From Rotaria macrura (taxonomy: Eukaryota > Rotifera > Eurotatoria > Philodinida > Philodinidae), in the NCBI GenBank assembly GCA_900239685.1, contig OENT01000774.1, positions 1 to 64,000 of the forward strand: a stretch of 64,000 nt of DNA, read 5' to 3'. The position numbers and the translations under genes are program-made. Every line of letters begins with the position of its first letter. Position 1 is the stretch's first letter. Positions 46,236 through 57,839 of the stretch are shown here, piece after piece. The notes beneath the pieces were generated by a model. The model was not told the DNA's origin. It did not search any database and worked only from the letters and a program-made list of their open reading frames with translations.

Positions 46236-46993
46236 ATCATTCCAGTCCACTGCCTGATCTCCCAGATACTCTAATTAATTAATTTACTTAATCCAAGTTT
46301 TGGAGATATCCAATAATCGAGATATTTAAACTCTTTAACCAATTGTAAATTAGCGTATGAAACATTTCACCTATTTTCACAGAGAGTTTTTCAGTCTGTC
46401 GGGCACCGCTAATCGAGCTGGTAATTTTTAAAGACTATCTTGGACTCAATTGGATCCCAACGTATGCCTTTATGAAGATTAATGCTTCAAAGAACAAATG
46501 CCGAAAACGCAGCTCATTTCCAAAGAAGCTATGTCAAAAATACTTATTCTAATCAATAAAAATCACTGTAAAATTCTATTTCGACAGAATTTGAAAGATG
46601 ATTAAAAATCCAGCTTGTTGGTTGAAAATGAGTCAATGACATGAGTACTTAGAACAGATTCCTGTTTGCCTTTTGATTAAGTATTCAGTAGATGTCGATG
46701 AGTGCTTCAATTCTTGATCTTGATCTCATTCATTGTTTAAGGGTGTAGTTGTGAATTTTTCTAATTATTACCTTTCAAGTCAATTTTATCTACACACCGA
46801 CACCAATATGCAATAAAATAAAATGTATCGCATGTGTCATGATTTATGACATTTTTGTCCATCAAGACGATGACACATTTTTGTACGCTACATGCGACAC
46901 ATGCTTAAAGTGTAGTTCGAATCTATCATACAACGTATTTTGTTTTCTAAAATGATATCAAAAAAGTGTTTCGCTTGAATTTAAGAACGCCTT
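46236..46993. other. intergenic
   Basis: No exon seen. Palindromic TATCGCATGTGTCATGATTTATGACA-like sequence near 46825-46860. Confidence 0.4.
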
Positions 46994-47291
46994 TTATGAG
47001 TTCACAAGCTGTTGACCTCCTGGGATCTTTCTAGTCTTGAATATGGTCAGAATTCCTTGAGATGGCTGTTGATTAATCCTTTCTCGTTCGAGATTGAGAT
47101 CAGTACGTTCTTGACTGGTCAGTCGTGAAGAAACTGTGTAGAACAAATAACTTAGAAAAATTATGTTTCGTGTATTCAATCGTTTTGCTTACATATTGCT
47201 GTTTGTGAACAACAAGAGGTGAGTAAATATTCGTTGGATAGAACTCGACAAAAGTCTCATAGGACACAGTGTAATGCCGGAAAATTTTCAT
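46994..47291 (-). CDS. small two-exon gene or pseudogene, unknown
   Basis: Minus strand: exon 47291-47193 from ATG (MKIFRHYTVSYETFVEFYPT, then PLVVHKQQY, donor TAT|GTAAGC) and exon 47133-46994 (SSRLTSQERTDLNLERERIN, then QGILTIFKTRKIPGGQQLVN, TAA 46994-46996). The 59-bp intron has good splice signals, but exon 1 ends in phase 0 whereas the coding frame of exon 2 needs phase 1. Either a one-base lesion has broken the gene or exon 1 is read in another frame. Family not recognised. Confidence 0.42.
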
Positions 47292-47708
47292 GTTGAAGAT
47301 TAAGATATAATAACGCTAACGATACAGAATCTGGCACATTGTTTTTAGTGTGAGCGTTGGTCACACGAACGGTTTTGTGATGAAAAAAAAGACGTTAAAT
47401 ACATGTCAAAAAAATTCGAAGAGTATATTTTATCGTAAATTTTAAGTTCTAAATAAATTCTATATTGTAGAAAGTCTATTCTGAAGAGGTAACAGAATTT
47501 TGAAAATGCCATCAGTTGCCATCAGAATTACAAATTTCAGAAAACGCTTGACTTTCTTTATTGAAATTTTGATACAGTTGTACTGTATGAAATTGAAACT
47601 CGAATTTGAATATTGTATTTTCAACAATGTAGGCATTTATCTCTGAATCATATAGGCATTCTTAGAACATCACTTTCTCTTCTCTAAAACTGATTTTATA
47701 TTTTATAG
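47292..47708. other. intergenic
   Basis: A short direct repeat GCCATCAGTTGCCATCAG near 47508 and nothing else supportable. Upstream exons of the 47709-47849 exon may lie here unseen. Confidence 0.35.
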
Positions 47709-47849
47709 TGTAATCGACATCACAGTCAACCGAAAACGAGTGCGTGGGAAAATAGACAAACATTTAAACCCATACCGATCATATCAGAGACTCGGAATGA
47801 TCTATCTTCTGGTACTTCAAATATTGGATTGAGTGTAACCTACTACTAA
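47709..47849 (+). CDS. orphan C-terminal exon, unknown
   Basis: Behind the acceptor TATTTTATAG a 46-residue open frame reads CNRHHSQPKTSAWENRQTFK, then PIPIISETRNDLSSGTSNIG, ending LSVTYY and TAA 47847-47849. The polar, Pro/Ser/Thr composition is typical of a cytoplasmic protein tail and unlike chance AT-rich ORFs. No upstream exon was located. Confidence 0.38.
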   Translation, partial: CNRHHSQPKTSAWENRQTFKPIPIISETRNDLSSGTSNIGLSVTYY

Positions 47850-48665
47850 GAATACAATTCTATTAGAAATTTTCGACAATGCAAACTGTCAAATATTTGA
47901 GATTCAAGTCGAACATTTTCAATATTTTCAATCATCTTTCCGACATGAATATGTACACACCTAAGTTACAAGTTCTATTGAAAAAGAAATATAGAAGCAC
48001 TTCGAAGTATGCACTGTGGAGATTTCTTATCCATCTTACCTGTTGTAATGGCATCTAAGAAACATGTTACGATTGCCATAGGTCATTGATATGTTTTCAA
48101 AAGAAAAATGTCAATAGCGTTCATTCTATGCGTGTGAGAAATGTATAGAGGCATAGATCTTCGATTAAAATGCATGCGAGTGGATTCTTAGCAGTGAAAT
48201 AAACATATGCATTCAGTAGAACTAGCTTGCAATGATTAAGTATGCGCTCGAAGTTTACACGAGAAATGATGTTGGCATGTATACGAAATAGCAAGTTTTT
48301 GTTAAGTTAATTAGATTTGGATCTCATAGAAAAGCGAAGTTGTCTTTCATGTTTGCTTTCTCCTGAACACTAGTGACATGTTTTTTCCAACATGCAGTCT
48401 TTTGTTTCGGCATTAGTTTGCTTGGCTTCTATTCGAATTCTTGGAATGTTACAGAATACTATGGCAATCTTTCACAACACAATTGATATTTGAAAAGTAG
48501 TTTTTGTTGAATATAGCATGTTTGAAACTTCATTAGGCATTCAGCCAATGCAAGTAACACAGGATTTCATTAGTTGCTTTTCTGCTTGTATGATTCTTAC
48601 GGTAGTGTCACGAGACTAGTGTAAAAAAATGAAGTTTTTATGGCGTTTTAATTAGTTTTGTTAGT
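47850..48665. other. intergenic
   Basis: AT-rich; no exon or repeat that I can support. Confidence 0.45.
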
Positions 48666-48673
48666 GTGAATTC

Positions 48674-49491
48674 CAGGTCTACCATTTCTTATTTTTCAAA
48701 TAGGGTTTATGAAAGTCCAAATGGGGTATATTTGGGGTATATTGCATTTTAGAATGGGGTAAATCATTGTAGTACATTATCTCTCACGCTAAAAAGGAGG
48801 ATTTGATTGAGAAACCCGATGAAATTAAAATTCTTTTGTTGAAAGCAAACTCAATATTTCACTATTCTTATAATTGGATTAGCTTTCTTATCCTTTTTCT
48901 CTCAAAAAACATTATACTAGTTAATTTATAAGTTTAACTGGTTTATCTCGAAAACTAAGAAATCCTTCACCTGCTGTTGCTTCTGAATCATCAGATATTT
49001 CAATTTCATAACCCTTATTCAATGCCATGCGAATGTTATCATCAAATCTATTGAAGAGAAAATGTAAAACTACATTTACTTCTGAGACAAACAGAACTAT
49101 ATATTCGTCAAATTTAATAGGAAAAGGTAATGAAACAATGGGAAACGAGTAAAAGAGAAAAACTTGGTAAAATTTATTTCATTGTTTATAGTGAAAATAG
49201 TATGCAAAAACGAATAATTCAAGATGAAACTAAATAAAATTGATGCTAATATCTGCTGGTCAGTTCTTTACCATAATACATTTAATTTGAGATGTCTTTA
49301 TATTATAGAAATGAGACAACTCTAGTGGAAAACATGCGTTATTTTCATTAGAAGGTTGGTTAATCACACTGCACACTTAAAAGCTTAAATGGGATATAGG
49401 GTATATACTCCATGGGGTATCAAATTTTCTGGGGTACAAAATGGTGAAATGGGGTACAATATCCCAAAATGGGGTACAGTTGGCAGCTCTG
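48674..49491. mobile_element. hAT transposon remnant (818 bp) with 8-bp target duplication
   Basis: GTGAATTC occurs at 48666-48673 and again at 49492-49499, directly flanking the ends CAGGTCTACCA (left) and CAGAGCTGCCA (right, reversed). CAGRGCTGCCA ends with an 8-bp duplication are classic hAT. GGGGTA(C/T)A tandem motifs lie inside both ends as subterminal repeats. The interior keeps one transposase-like exon on the minus strand (next entry), so this is a deletion derivative of an autonomous element. Confidence 0.9.
48921..49047 (-). pseudogene. remnant exon inside the hAT element, probably transposase C-terminus
   Basis: Behind an acceptor (CTCTTCAATAG) the minus strand reads RFDDNIRMALNKGYEIEISD, then DSEATAGEGFLSFRDKPVKL and TAA 48921-48923. 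It lies wholly inside the hAT ends. The assignment to transposase is by position; the segment is too short for a domain match. Confidence 0.45.
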
Positions 49492-49499
49492 GTGAATTC

Positions 49500-50231
49500 T
49501 CTAAACAAATATCAATCTATAATAAATTCCACTTTTTTTTCTTTCATCTAAACAATTCAAATAACATATTCACTTGCCTAGAATCAAAGAAAACGTCTGC
49601 ATAAACGAATATTCACAGTAAATTTTTGTCATTCTGATCATCACAGCGGGTTCAGCCAATGCATATATCTCACGTCAACATTAGGCTTAGTATGGATAAA
49701 AAGCATGTTCGCTGCTTGAAAAAACGAAAGTGTCATGTTTCACTTAGTCGAGTAAGTGAAAATTGTGCTGAAATGTTTACATACTAACAAGAAATGATCA
49801 AAATAGGTTGCTATTCTCGTTGAAGATAAAAAACACTAAAACGGACAGGCTTGATTCAAGATAAACCTTTTGGTTTAATCTGCCACTCATGAAATTAACA
49901 AATTAGTGCGTTATCTGCTAAAGACACGATGCATTGTCATTTAATAGTAAATATCCAGCCTAATTTCCAGCTCTTTTGTTTGCACGCGCCCTAATCCAAT
50001 TAGATAACGAACAATGTGATGAAATACATATCTGCTTGATTTTTCAGTCTTGAAGTATATTTTTTTAAATTACACAGTAGAAAATTAATTTCTGTAATGG
50101 GCAGATTCACTCAACGCATGTTCACTTTTCATATGAGAAACAACTATGGAAATCTTGTGCAATCTTTTCTAATATTTTTCATGTTAATACGCATATGCTT
50201 GCTGATTTTTTTCGGATTCCATCTATCACAG
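49500..50231. other. intergenic
   Basis: AT-rich; ORF 50097-50297 straddles the next element's left end and is not supported. Confidence 0.4.
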
Positions 50232-51229
50232 CCCAGGACGATCAAAACGGTATCGTTTACTGTCCGAAAACGGACAGAAAATGTTATTAAAACATAGTAT
50301 TTATGGTAAAAAACGGTATCTAAACGGTTCACTTTCGGGCCGTAACAGACCGTATTATCTGGCGCAGAAATACCAACCGTTTTGTATCCGTCTCGTAAAC
50401 AGACCATATATTGATAGAAAACGATGCGTTACAGTGTGCTCGTTAACGGACTGTTTTTGCAACGATAAATTATCCGAAATTATCAATTACAGAGGTCACG
50501 CATTACGGTCATCCTGCATCTACAGAAAAATTTTTACGACAAAGACGCGACTTTCATAAGGCCTATTATTTTAAAGCTAAGGAATAAGACTGACAACTGT
50601 GCCCCACCCAGTTTTTTTATCACTAACATGACTCAGGTTTAGTAAAGCCGATATGGGTTTTCTTGTAAAGATCAGTTCGGATACCCTTCGAGAATACTCT
50701 AGTGTGTATAATAAAGTTCCATTAATTTAAATTCCCGTTCGAGAGATTAAGTTACATTGAAAGATAACAAAAATGCAGTGTAAAAACTACAGTATGATAT
50801 CCTTTATGTCTTTACACATTCCTGCACAACTAAACTAAATATCACACAGAATGTGTGAGAACAACATAGAACAATTACCGCCCGTTAACCGAATGATTGC
50901 ACTCGGTTTACGTAGTAGTCAGAGAAACCACCTGAATTAGTTCTGCGGTGCTGTGGTATCACGAGGCGCTGCTGTTACTCATTCCTGCATGAGAAAAAAT
51001 ATATTAATGCTTTGGAGATATTTTTGACGAAAAGGTCAGAAAAAAGACCGTATGCGGTCTGGTTTACGTATCGTTCAGCGCTCTTCGGTAATTGCTCAGT
51101 AAGCTTTCCGTAACTTATACATTTGTATTCCGTAAACCTGTGCTGGTAAACGAAATTCTACGGAATGCCGTAAACATGCCGTTTGGTATTCGTTCACCAC
51201 CATGTACGGACAGTTCTGTACGACCTGGG
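50232..51229. mobile_element. CCCAGG-ended inverted-repeat element (998 bp)
   Basis: Left end CCCAGGACGATCAAAACGG; right end reversed CCCAGGTCGTACAGAACTGT. Both halves are rich in AACGG, CCGT and GTTTAC motifs in inverted orientation, and share the end motif and ACGG content with the MITE at 44838-45077. Two bases (AG) occur on both sides, a possible 2-bp duplication. ORFs inside (50144-50559) appear to be products of the repeat. No transposase is seen. Confidence 0.6.
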
Positions 51230-53639
51230 AGGTTAACCATTTTCCTTTCTAAAACCTTCGATCATACCTGATTCACAATGTAAATCGGGATCAAGGCTCT
51301 AGCTGAGCTAGTTTTCTGAGACTCAGCTCGATCTATATCCCAAGATAGTTTTCTGTAGGCACTTACTTTACCAGTAGTGAACAGAAATCAATTCTGGATT
51401 TGTTCGAGTGCCGTTCCCAAGAAAATCTTTCCGGCAGTTGGATATTATCGAAACCTCTATGGTCCCGACAAAATGCTGTTGGATTGCAGGCCAATAAATA
51501 ATATTCGAATTCCTAATGCTTAAATGCCATCAGGTTCACGGGGAGAATTCGACTTTATCCAACGAAGGTCTCTGTACGNCTATTGACAGAAAATACCAAT
51601 TAGTTCTCTATTATTAGAATAGAACTCGACCATAGTATTCGAAAGTATCTCCATGACTCGAAGTCCTATCGAGTTTTATAGGTTTATCAGATTCTATCAG
51701 ATCCCATCGGATTCACTATGAATTCCATTCATCTGGAAGAGTTACAGTTTTTAATATTGATGACAATTTATGTGTGACAACTTACTTCTGACTATCAATT
51801 TCTCACTCAATCGAGTGCAGTGTAGGGCCGTAGATGATTGCATTTGGATAAGAGATATGATAAATTCGAATAGTTACTATTGTTTATTATATGAATCGCG
51901 TTGAATTTCATGTGACATTCTACCATGAAACATTTTTAAAAAACGACTCTTATTTCACACGCACCAATAGCTTAAGAAAAACATTAGAGGCGAACTTGAG
52001 TAGCGAAACAAACAAGAAAGAAGTATTCTTTGTCCAGCTCGACAGAAAAATTTTATGATTTCTCGCAGGCAGATTCATTTCGAGTCCAGTTCACACATCA
52101 TTCAAGGACGCAAAACCGTGAATTTCGGACAAACAAAACTCTAAAAAATAATTGGAACTTGAATAAAAATAGCTGATTGTCATATTTCGCAAGAGGGTAT
52201 GATCATTGGCTTAAATAAGATTCATCGTTTGAATGCTTGCTGGAAAAATCCACACATAAACTCATTGATAACCTCAAATTAATTGTAGTTCGGTTCCGAA
52301 TTCAATACATATATCGAAGAATATTAATACTACAGTCGAGTCTAATAATATCTTTTGCGAATCCGATTGGATCACACAGTCAAAACCTGACTGAACAAAC
52401 ATTAGGCTATGATGTATCTCTACTGTTAACATCAGATAGTAATTAATGTTCTACTAATTAAATAATGATTTAACTGTAAGAATTCAAATATAGCTTCATG
52501 ATCTAGAATCGCGTTTGCTGTTTTTCGGCTTCGGTGTTAAATTGATTTATGTCGGGATACAAAATTATCGGAACTATTCTGCTCTTGAAATGGTGGCAAA
52601 TATTTGAAAGGCATTGCGAGAAGTTCACTAAGATTTCCGAAGACAATTTTAGTGAGGCACAGTTGTTCAAAGCTGTTTCTGGTACCAGCAGCCTACTTCG
52701 TCAAAGATATGTATTGAGAACAATAGCCTTCCTGTCTCTATCTGCACTGGTCTTGATTAGAATTAATCTCAATATTGTTCTGTATCATTGGTGAGAGTGC
52801 CATCGATTTTGATGTGAGTGAAAGTAACATGTTATCAATTCAACAAATTTTATTAGTTCTCTACTGATGATCACTGAGAAAAGTCTTCACGAGAAAATTT
52901 ACCATCAGAAACAAACCTTTCAAGCTGCGTAAGTTCATTAACCCTTTCAATCCAGTATGTCATCCCGTAGATGACATGGAGAATGAAAAAGAAATATTTT
53001 GTTTTCTTTCGTCTTGTTAGACATCGAGGATCATATGATATATTCAAAGCAAAATGACTTCGCATGGTTATGAAGAACAAATCTATATCTCGAAAACATA
53101 TGTTTTGGATAGCGGAACGCAAGAGAAAGAGAGATTCAAGTGTCTTTTTTGTGCTTCTGCAGAAGGCAAGAAAATATCTGGATTGAAAGGACTAAGATTT
53201 ACTGAGAATGACTGTGAACGGCTCATCTCATATTCGATCGCTTGGAAATATAATTCGTTTTAACAATCAGAAAAAAAATTGTATGCATCAGGATCATTCT
53301 GGATCGAAAAGTTCCAAGAGAAAAACGTTTTACAGAAATTATCAGAAACTCTTTCTTTGAACTTCATGATCACACTTCCAGATTGCACTGAACATTTGAT
53401 GAAACCTCTCTGGATATTTCGCAGCAATACGATAGATGCACGCAGCCTCTAATCTTTCAGAAACAGACTGAAATTGACTTCAAAAAAATTGAAACTGATT
53501 CAGAATAACAACATCAAGTTGCCCATTGACAGAAGCTGGCTAGATCACAGGCAACACTGATGAGATCGAGTCTGATATTGATCCCGACTGCTGTAGAGCA
53601 AGATCTGGAACAATTGAAGACAAAACTTAGGTAGAATTA
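51230..53639. other. intergenic with weak ORFs
   Basis: One ambiguous base near 51579. Plus ORFs at 52237-52446, 52549-52794 and 53054-53263 and a minus ORF at 52871-53122 have no recognised domain. A short near-palindrome (AGCTGAGCTAG...CTGAGACTCAGCTCG) lies at 51301-51330 and a TATCAGATTC repeat at 51687-51720. Confidence 0.35.
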
Positions 53640-54863
53640 CGGTGCTAGTACACTTCGTCGCGAACACTTCGTCGCACGATCACTTCATCGCAATGATAAT
53701 TCTTCACGATAATTTATCGTACATAAACGAAAGAATTAATTGATTGAATTACGGAATTTAGATTGGTCTGTTATTTAATTTTCCCCCTTGTAAAATTTAT
53801 CTTTATCTGATTGCTCAATAATGTAAATTTAAAAAAAAAGAAAAATAGACTTATCTAATGTCTGCTCGTGTATTTTAAATTGATACTAACAAAATTCCTA
53901 GATTTGTTTCCGCATCGAATTTCAAGGAAGTTAATGAAAGAAAAACATAGTTCTCTCATATGAGAAATACCTTCGAACTGAAAGATTTTTTTGCGATCCA
54001 ATAAAGCACTCAAAGCATTTCACCCAAAGATGTTTCGAAAAAACATATGATCATAGATGGAATACGATATTAAAACAAGATACTCTAGTTTTTAACTTTC
54101 GTATATGTTTTTAAAAATGAATGCTTAACTTGTAGCTATCTTGAACGTTGGAAAAATCAAGTAAAATAAGCTTTTTGCATAAAATTTGTCGACATGACTT
54201 TATAAGATTTATTTAAACTTAACTTTTTGAATATAAACGAAGTAAGATTGGTTGAAAGAATTTTTTCTTTAATTTAAAAACCTCCTAAATTCATAGACGC
54301 CACCTGTACATAATAATGATATTAAACAATAATATTCCAAGATTTATGACGATTAGTTTTTATTTATAGTCGCAGCATGAAAAATTGAAACAAATTCGAA
54401 AAGTTTTTTTAATTAATTTATGTATTTATCTAGATATTCTCTAATCACTAACAGTTAGTTCAGAGATCTTGATTGAATGATGAATTTCAAACGAGAGCGA
54501 GTTTCATCTTAGTTAATCATAGTTTTCCTTAGGTCTAAATTTGCTCAGAAATCATTTTCTTGAAATACTTTAGTTTTATTTAATAGTAGATTACTTGAAC
54601 TTTAACAAAATAATTTCTCAAACAGTATCAATAAAACAAAAGTTATTTTCTAATCTAACTGAATATTTTACCCATTATGTTATTCTAATAATTACATGGT
54701 AGAGTATACACTCATGAAATTAATTGTGTAACATACTAAACAGAATGACTTATTCCAATTAAGTTCATGTTTTCGTTTGAATACGATGAATTTATCGCAA
54801 CTGGTTATCATTGCGACGAACCGAACGCGACGAAGTGTCGTGCGACGAAGTGGGCGGTCACCG
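53640..54863. mobile_element. TIR element with ACTTCGTCGC repeats (1.2 kb)
   Basis: The left end CGGTGCTAGTACACTTCGTC and the right end reversed, CGGTGACCGCCCACTTCGTC, form an imperfect terminal inverted repeat. Each end carries two or three copies of ACTTCGTCGC (for instance AACACTTCGTCGCACG) and TCGCAATGATAA. The 1.1 kb between is featureless AT-rich DNA with no transposase. Flanks are AATTA and AATTT, not a clear duplication. A weak ORF (54767-55012) crosses the right end. Confidence 0.68.
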
Positions 54864-55510
54864 AATTTTATGCTGCTCTTATTTACGTAGAACTAAAGAG
54901 TTCATTCAAGAATATTGGCATTAGATCTAACCTGCTGGTTTTACCGAAAGTATCTGAGCAAATCATTTTTTGTGATAGTTATTCAAGAAATTATATGACC
55001 AGTCGTCGTTGATGAAGCGATATATACTACATTGATTTTCGCTGGTCTGATGAAAATTCTTCAATAACTAAAAATTTTCGACGCAACACACTTAATTAAT
55101 ACTCTATGCCGTAGAAACAGCTAAAATATAATTGTACGCGTCGATCAAATAAATGATTTTCAGGAAAAAAAAGAAAATTAATCGCACATGATCTGTATTA
55201 TAAGTTTGTTTATAGTAATTAAAATATAATACAGCGACCAAATATCAAATGAAATTTATGAAAAAATTTATTTGAATTAAAGCTATATGTGTAGACGCCA
55301 GTGCTTGCAGTAGCAGATGTACTGAACGTTAGGAAAACTTGCTGAAGATTTACTACCTTTGTTGTAAATGCTGCAACTTTTCACCCATTGGATTTGAATG
55401 TAAGCGTAAGCGTGAGCTATGCTGAGTGTAAATAGAATTTTTAGTACCCATGAATACCAATAAGTGTTAACGTCAGTGTTGGATCACATAAATGCTGAAC
55501 GATGATTAAG
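54864..55510. other. intergenic
   Basis: Nothing coding that I can support. Confidence 0.45.
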
Positions 55511-55512
55511 AT

Positions 55513-55594
55513 ACGCCTTCTAGTCTAATTGGTTTATGGCAACTGCCAGGATAGCAGGAGGTGCGGGCTCGATTCTCGTGAAGGTCATTTTTTC
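55513..55594 (+). tRNA. tRNA-like sequence (pseudo-tRNA or tRNA-derived element)
   Basis: Both internal Pol III boxes are visible: an A box TAGTCTAATTGG and a B box GGCTCGATTCT, at tRNA spacing, followed by a T6 run. Six acceptor pairs (GCCTTC with GAAGGT), a 4-bp anticodon stem (CTGC/GCAG) and a wobble-containing 5-bp T stem can be drawn. Defects: the seven-base anticodon loop CAGGATA lacks U33, position 54 is C, and the anticodon by position (GGA, Ser) does not fit the short variable arm. I therefore favour a degenerate tRNA or tRNA-derived SINE head over a working tRNA. Confidence 0.42.
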
Positions 55595-57839
55595 ATCGTT
55601 CTGTCACTTAACATCCGTAACACTGCTTGTTCCTTGCGTTCTATATCACTTATATTCCTTTCCTTTCCATTCCTTTCCCTATGCCTCACATGTGACGCTA
55701 ATAATGAGAAATCTGTTGAAGTTTAGACTTTGAAGAAGTCTCCATTATTGAAAATTCTAGTCAGGGCTGGCCTTCGCTCGGTTTCTTAGTAGTGAATCTA
55801 CGAAATCGCCTAAGTTCGAAGTGGTCTATTTTACATACAGAAAGCGAAAACATCACTTTGATAGATTTTTTTCTTCGATTGATGAAAATTTCAATGTGTT
55901 TTAAAGGATCAAAATGTATTCAAGAAATCGAAAAATAAATTTTCGACTGAATGCATAGCTTGAGGCCTCAAAAATTGAACTGGAAAAGCAAGAATCGTTC
56001 ATTTCAAATTTTCCACCACTCTACGCAAGCAATCCTAGTATTTGAGTACGCTAATTGAGAACTCACCTTTGAATATTGAGTAGCCCGAATGAGTACTTCT
56101 ATATATTTTTGTGTGTTCCGCTCATTTATGTAAAATACTCATTCATACGTATTCTGGTTAGTACTGTTTTTCTACACCTGATTTATTGGAATATAAGATA
56201 ACAAGAAAACAAAAACAGCTGCGTTTAACAAAAATTTAAGCATGTAACTGATTCATGAACCATAGGTATTGGTTCATCATCATATTATTTTTAGAATAAA
56301 GGATAAAGAAATCTTTAATTTTAGAAAATAAAGTAAAAATAAACTTAAATAAACCTTGAGAAGAGTTCAATGCAAATATAGGTAAATATATAATAAATTA
56401 TTTAGTAAAACAAAGCAGTGAACAAAAAATAGCTGCACAATGCTGATTATTATACGATAGAAAAAAATAGATATTTTTTAACTGATGACTATCTTCTACA
56501 TAGTAATTTACGAAAAAAGGAAAAAAACTGAATGGCTTGTATGCAGTGTTATGCATAAGTCTGGATAATTTCAAATCGTAATTAGTCTTCAACAAAAATT
56601 ATCACTTGTGTTTCAGATCATAGCTAGTCATCGATTATCTAAAACGGCGATGTATTATTTTATAACAAATAAATAATTTTGTCTAAATTTAGATAATCAA
56701 ATTAGAATAAACTTTCATTTATGCCCTAAAATAGATTTAATCTCACGCGAGAAGTAAATAGCTGAAAATGGGAAATTTTGGTTTTCTTTATTAAGTTACC
56801 ATTCATTGAGTTAGATGATTGACTCGTTCAGAAAAAACGGAGGAAAAACTAAATATTTCATTTAAACACTTCTCCTGTGTTTTACATTTATTCACGTCAT
56901 TTTTATTTATTTAATAAATTCAATCTATGATTTAATGCATAAGTTCATAAGTGTTTTGTTCTGCATTCTGGGAAAAACGAAGATGCGTATTTCATTGAGT
57001 TCTCACGCCTTTACCAATGAGTGCATCCATAAAGAAAAACTCATGTGAGTATACTGACATGTTCTGAAAAACTATTCATACAAATAAAAGCTGTTAGCCC
57101 AATCTCTTGCGGGATTAAAAATGTGAAACACGATGTAACTGCTTTCAACAGTCAGCCAAATCTTGCTTTGTTTCAGAACTCTGCGACCCATTTACTCATT
57201 ATTTTTCACTTAGCCACTAGAGCTGCAGTAAAGAAACAGCCAATATATTCTCATTAGAAATTAGTGACCTATAGTCGCCAATTCTGTACCAAAGATCGAC
57301 AACGTTCAGCGACGCATTTGGAGACCGTCTATCACTTCTGCAATGGTCCTCAGCCATGTCGGCAACTTCCTGTGACAATAGAATCACCTGTTGTTAGCGG
57401 TCTGTGATGGGGGAATCAACTGTCGGTAACGGTCTGTGCCGGGGGGACCGGAGGTGGGTGCACAATTCCTACCTTAAACACTTCAACACTCATTTCAGGT
57501 CTTGTTTCACAAACTGTCTCGAGTTTTCGCTTAAGTAATCAGAATACTCATGCTAGCAAGTCGTACTCATCGGGAGAGCATTTTCACTAGGAACATCATA
57601 AGCTTCTTAAGACTTGACTTGAGCCGTTGAGTGAGTAGAAAACATTTCTTGATTCTATATTTACGTAACTCTTATCTGGTACAAAGTAACAATTGCACAG
57701 TAGATGTGAGCTAATAAAACGAAATGACTATTAATGAAGAATACATTTAATTATGTGGATATCAATGAAAATCAACTAGAAAAACATTTCTTGCCGTTTA
57801 GCAACAAAAAACGAATATTGAACCAATTTGTGATTCAAT
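55595..57839. other. intergenic
   Basis: A TTCCTTTCC pyrimidine tract at 55656-55680, AT-rich DNA to 57240, then a GC-richer block at 57290-57480. ORFs at 55529-55733, 56398-56595 and 57045-57257 are not supported as genes. Confidence 0.4.
57379..57448. repeat. imperfect tandem duplication, about 34 bp
   Basis: CTGTTGTTAGCGGTCTGTG followed by a GGGGG run is repeated as CTGTCGGTAACGGTCTGTG followed by GGGGGG. This is unusual GC-rich sequence for the window. Confidence 0.6.
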
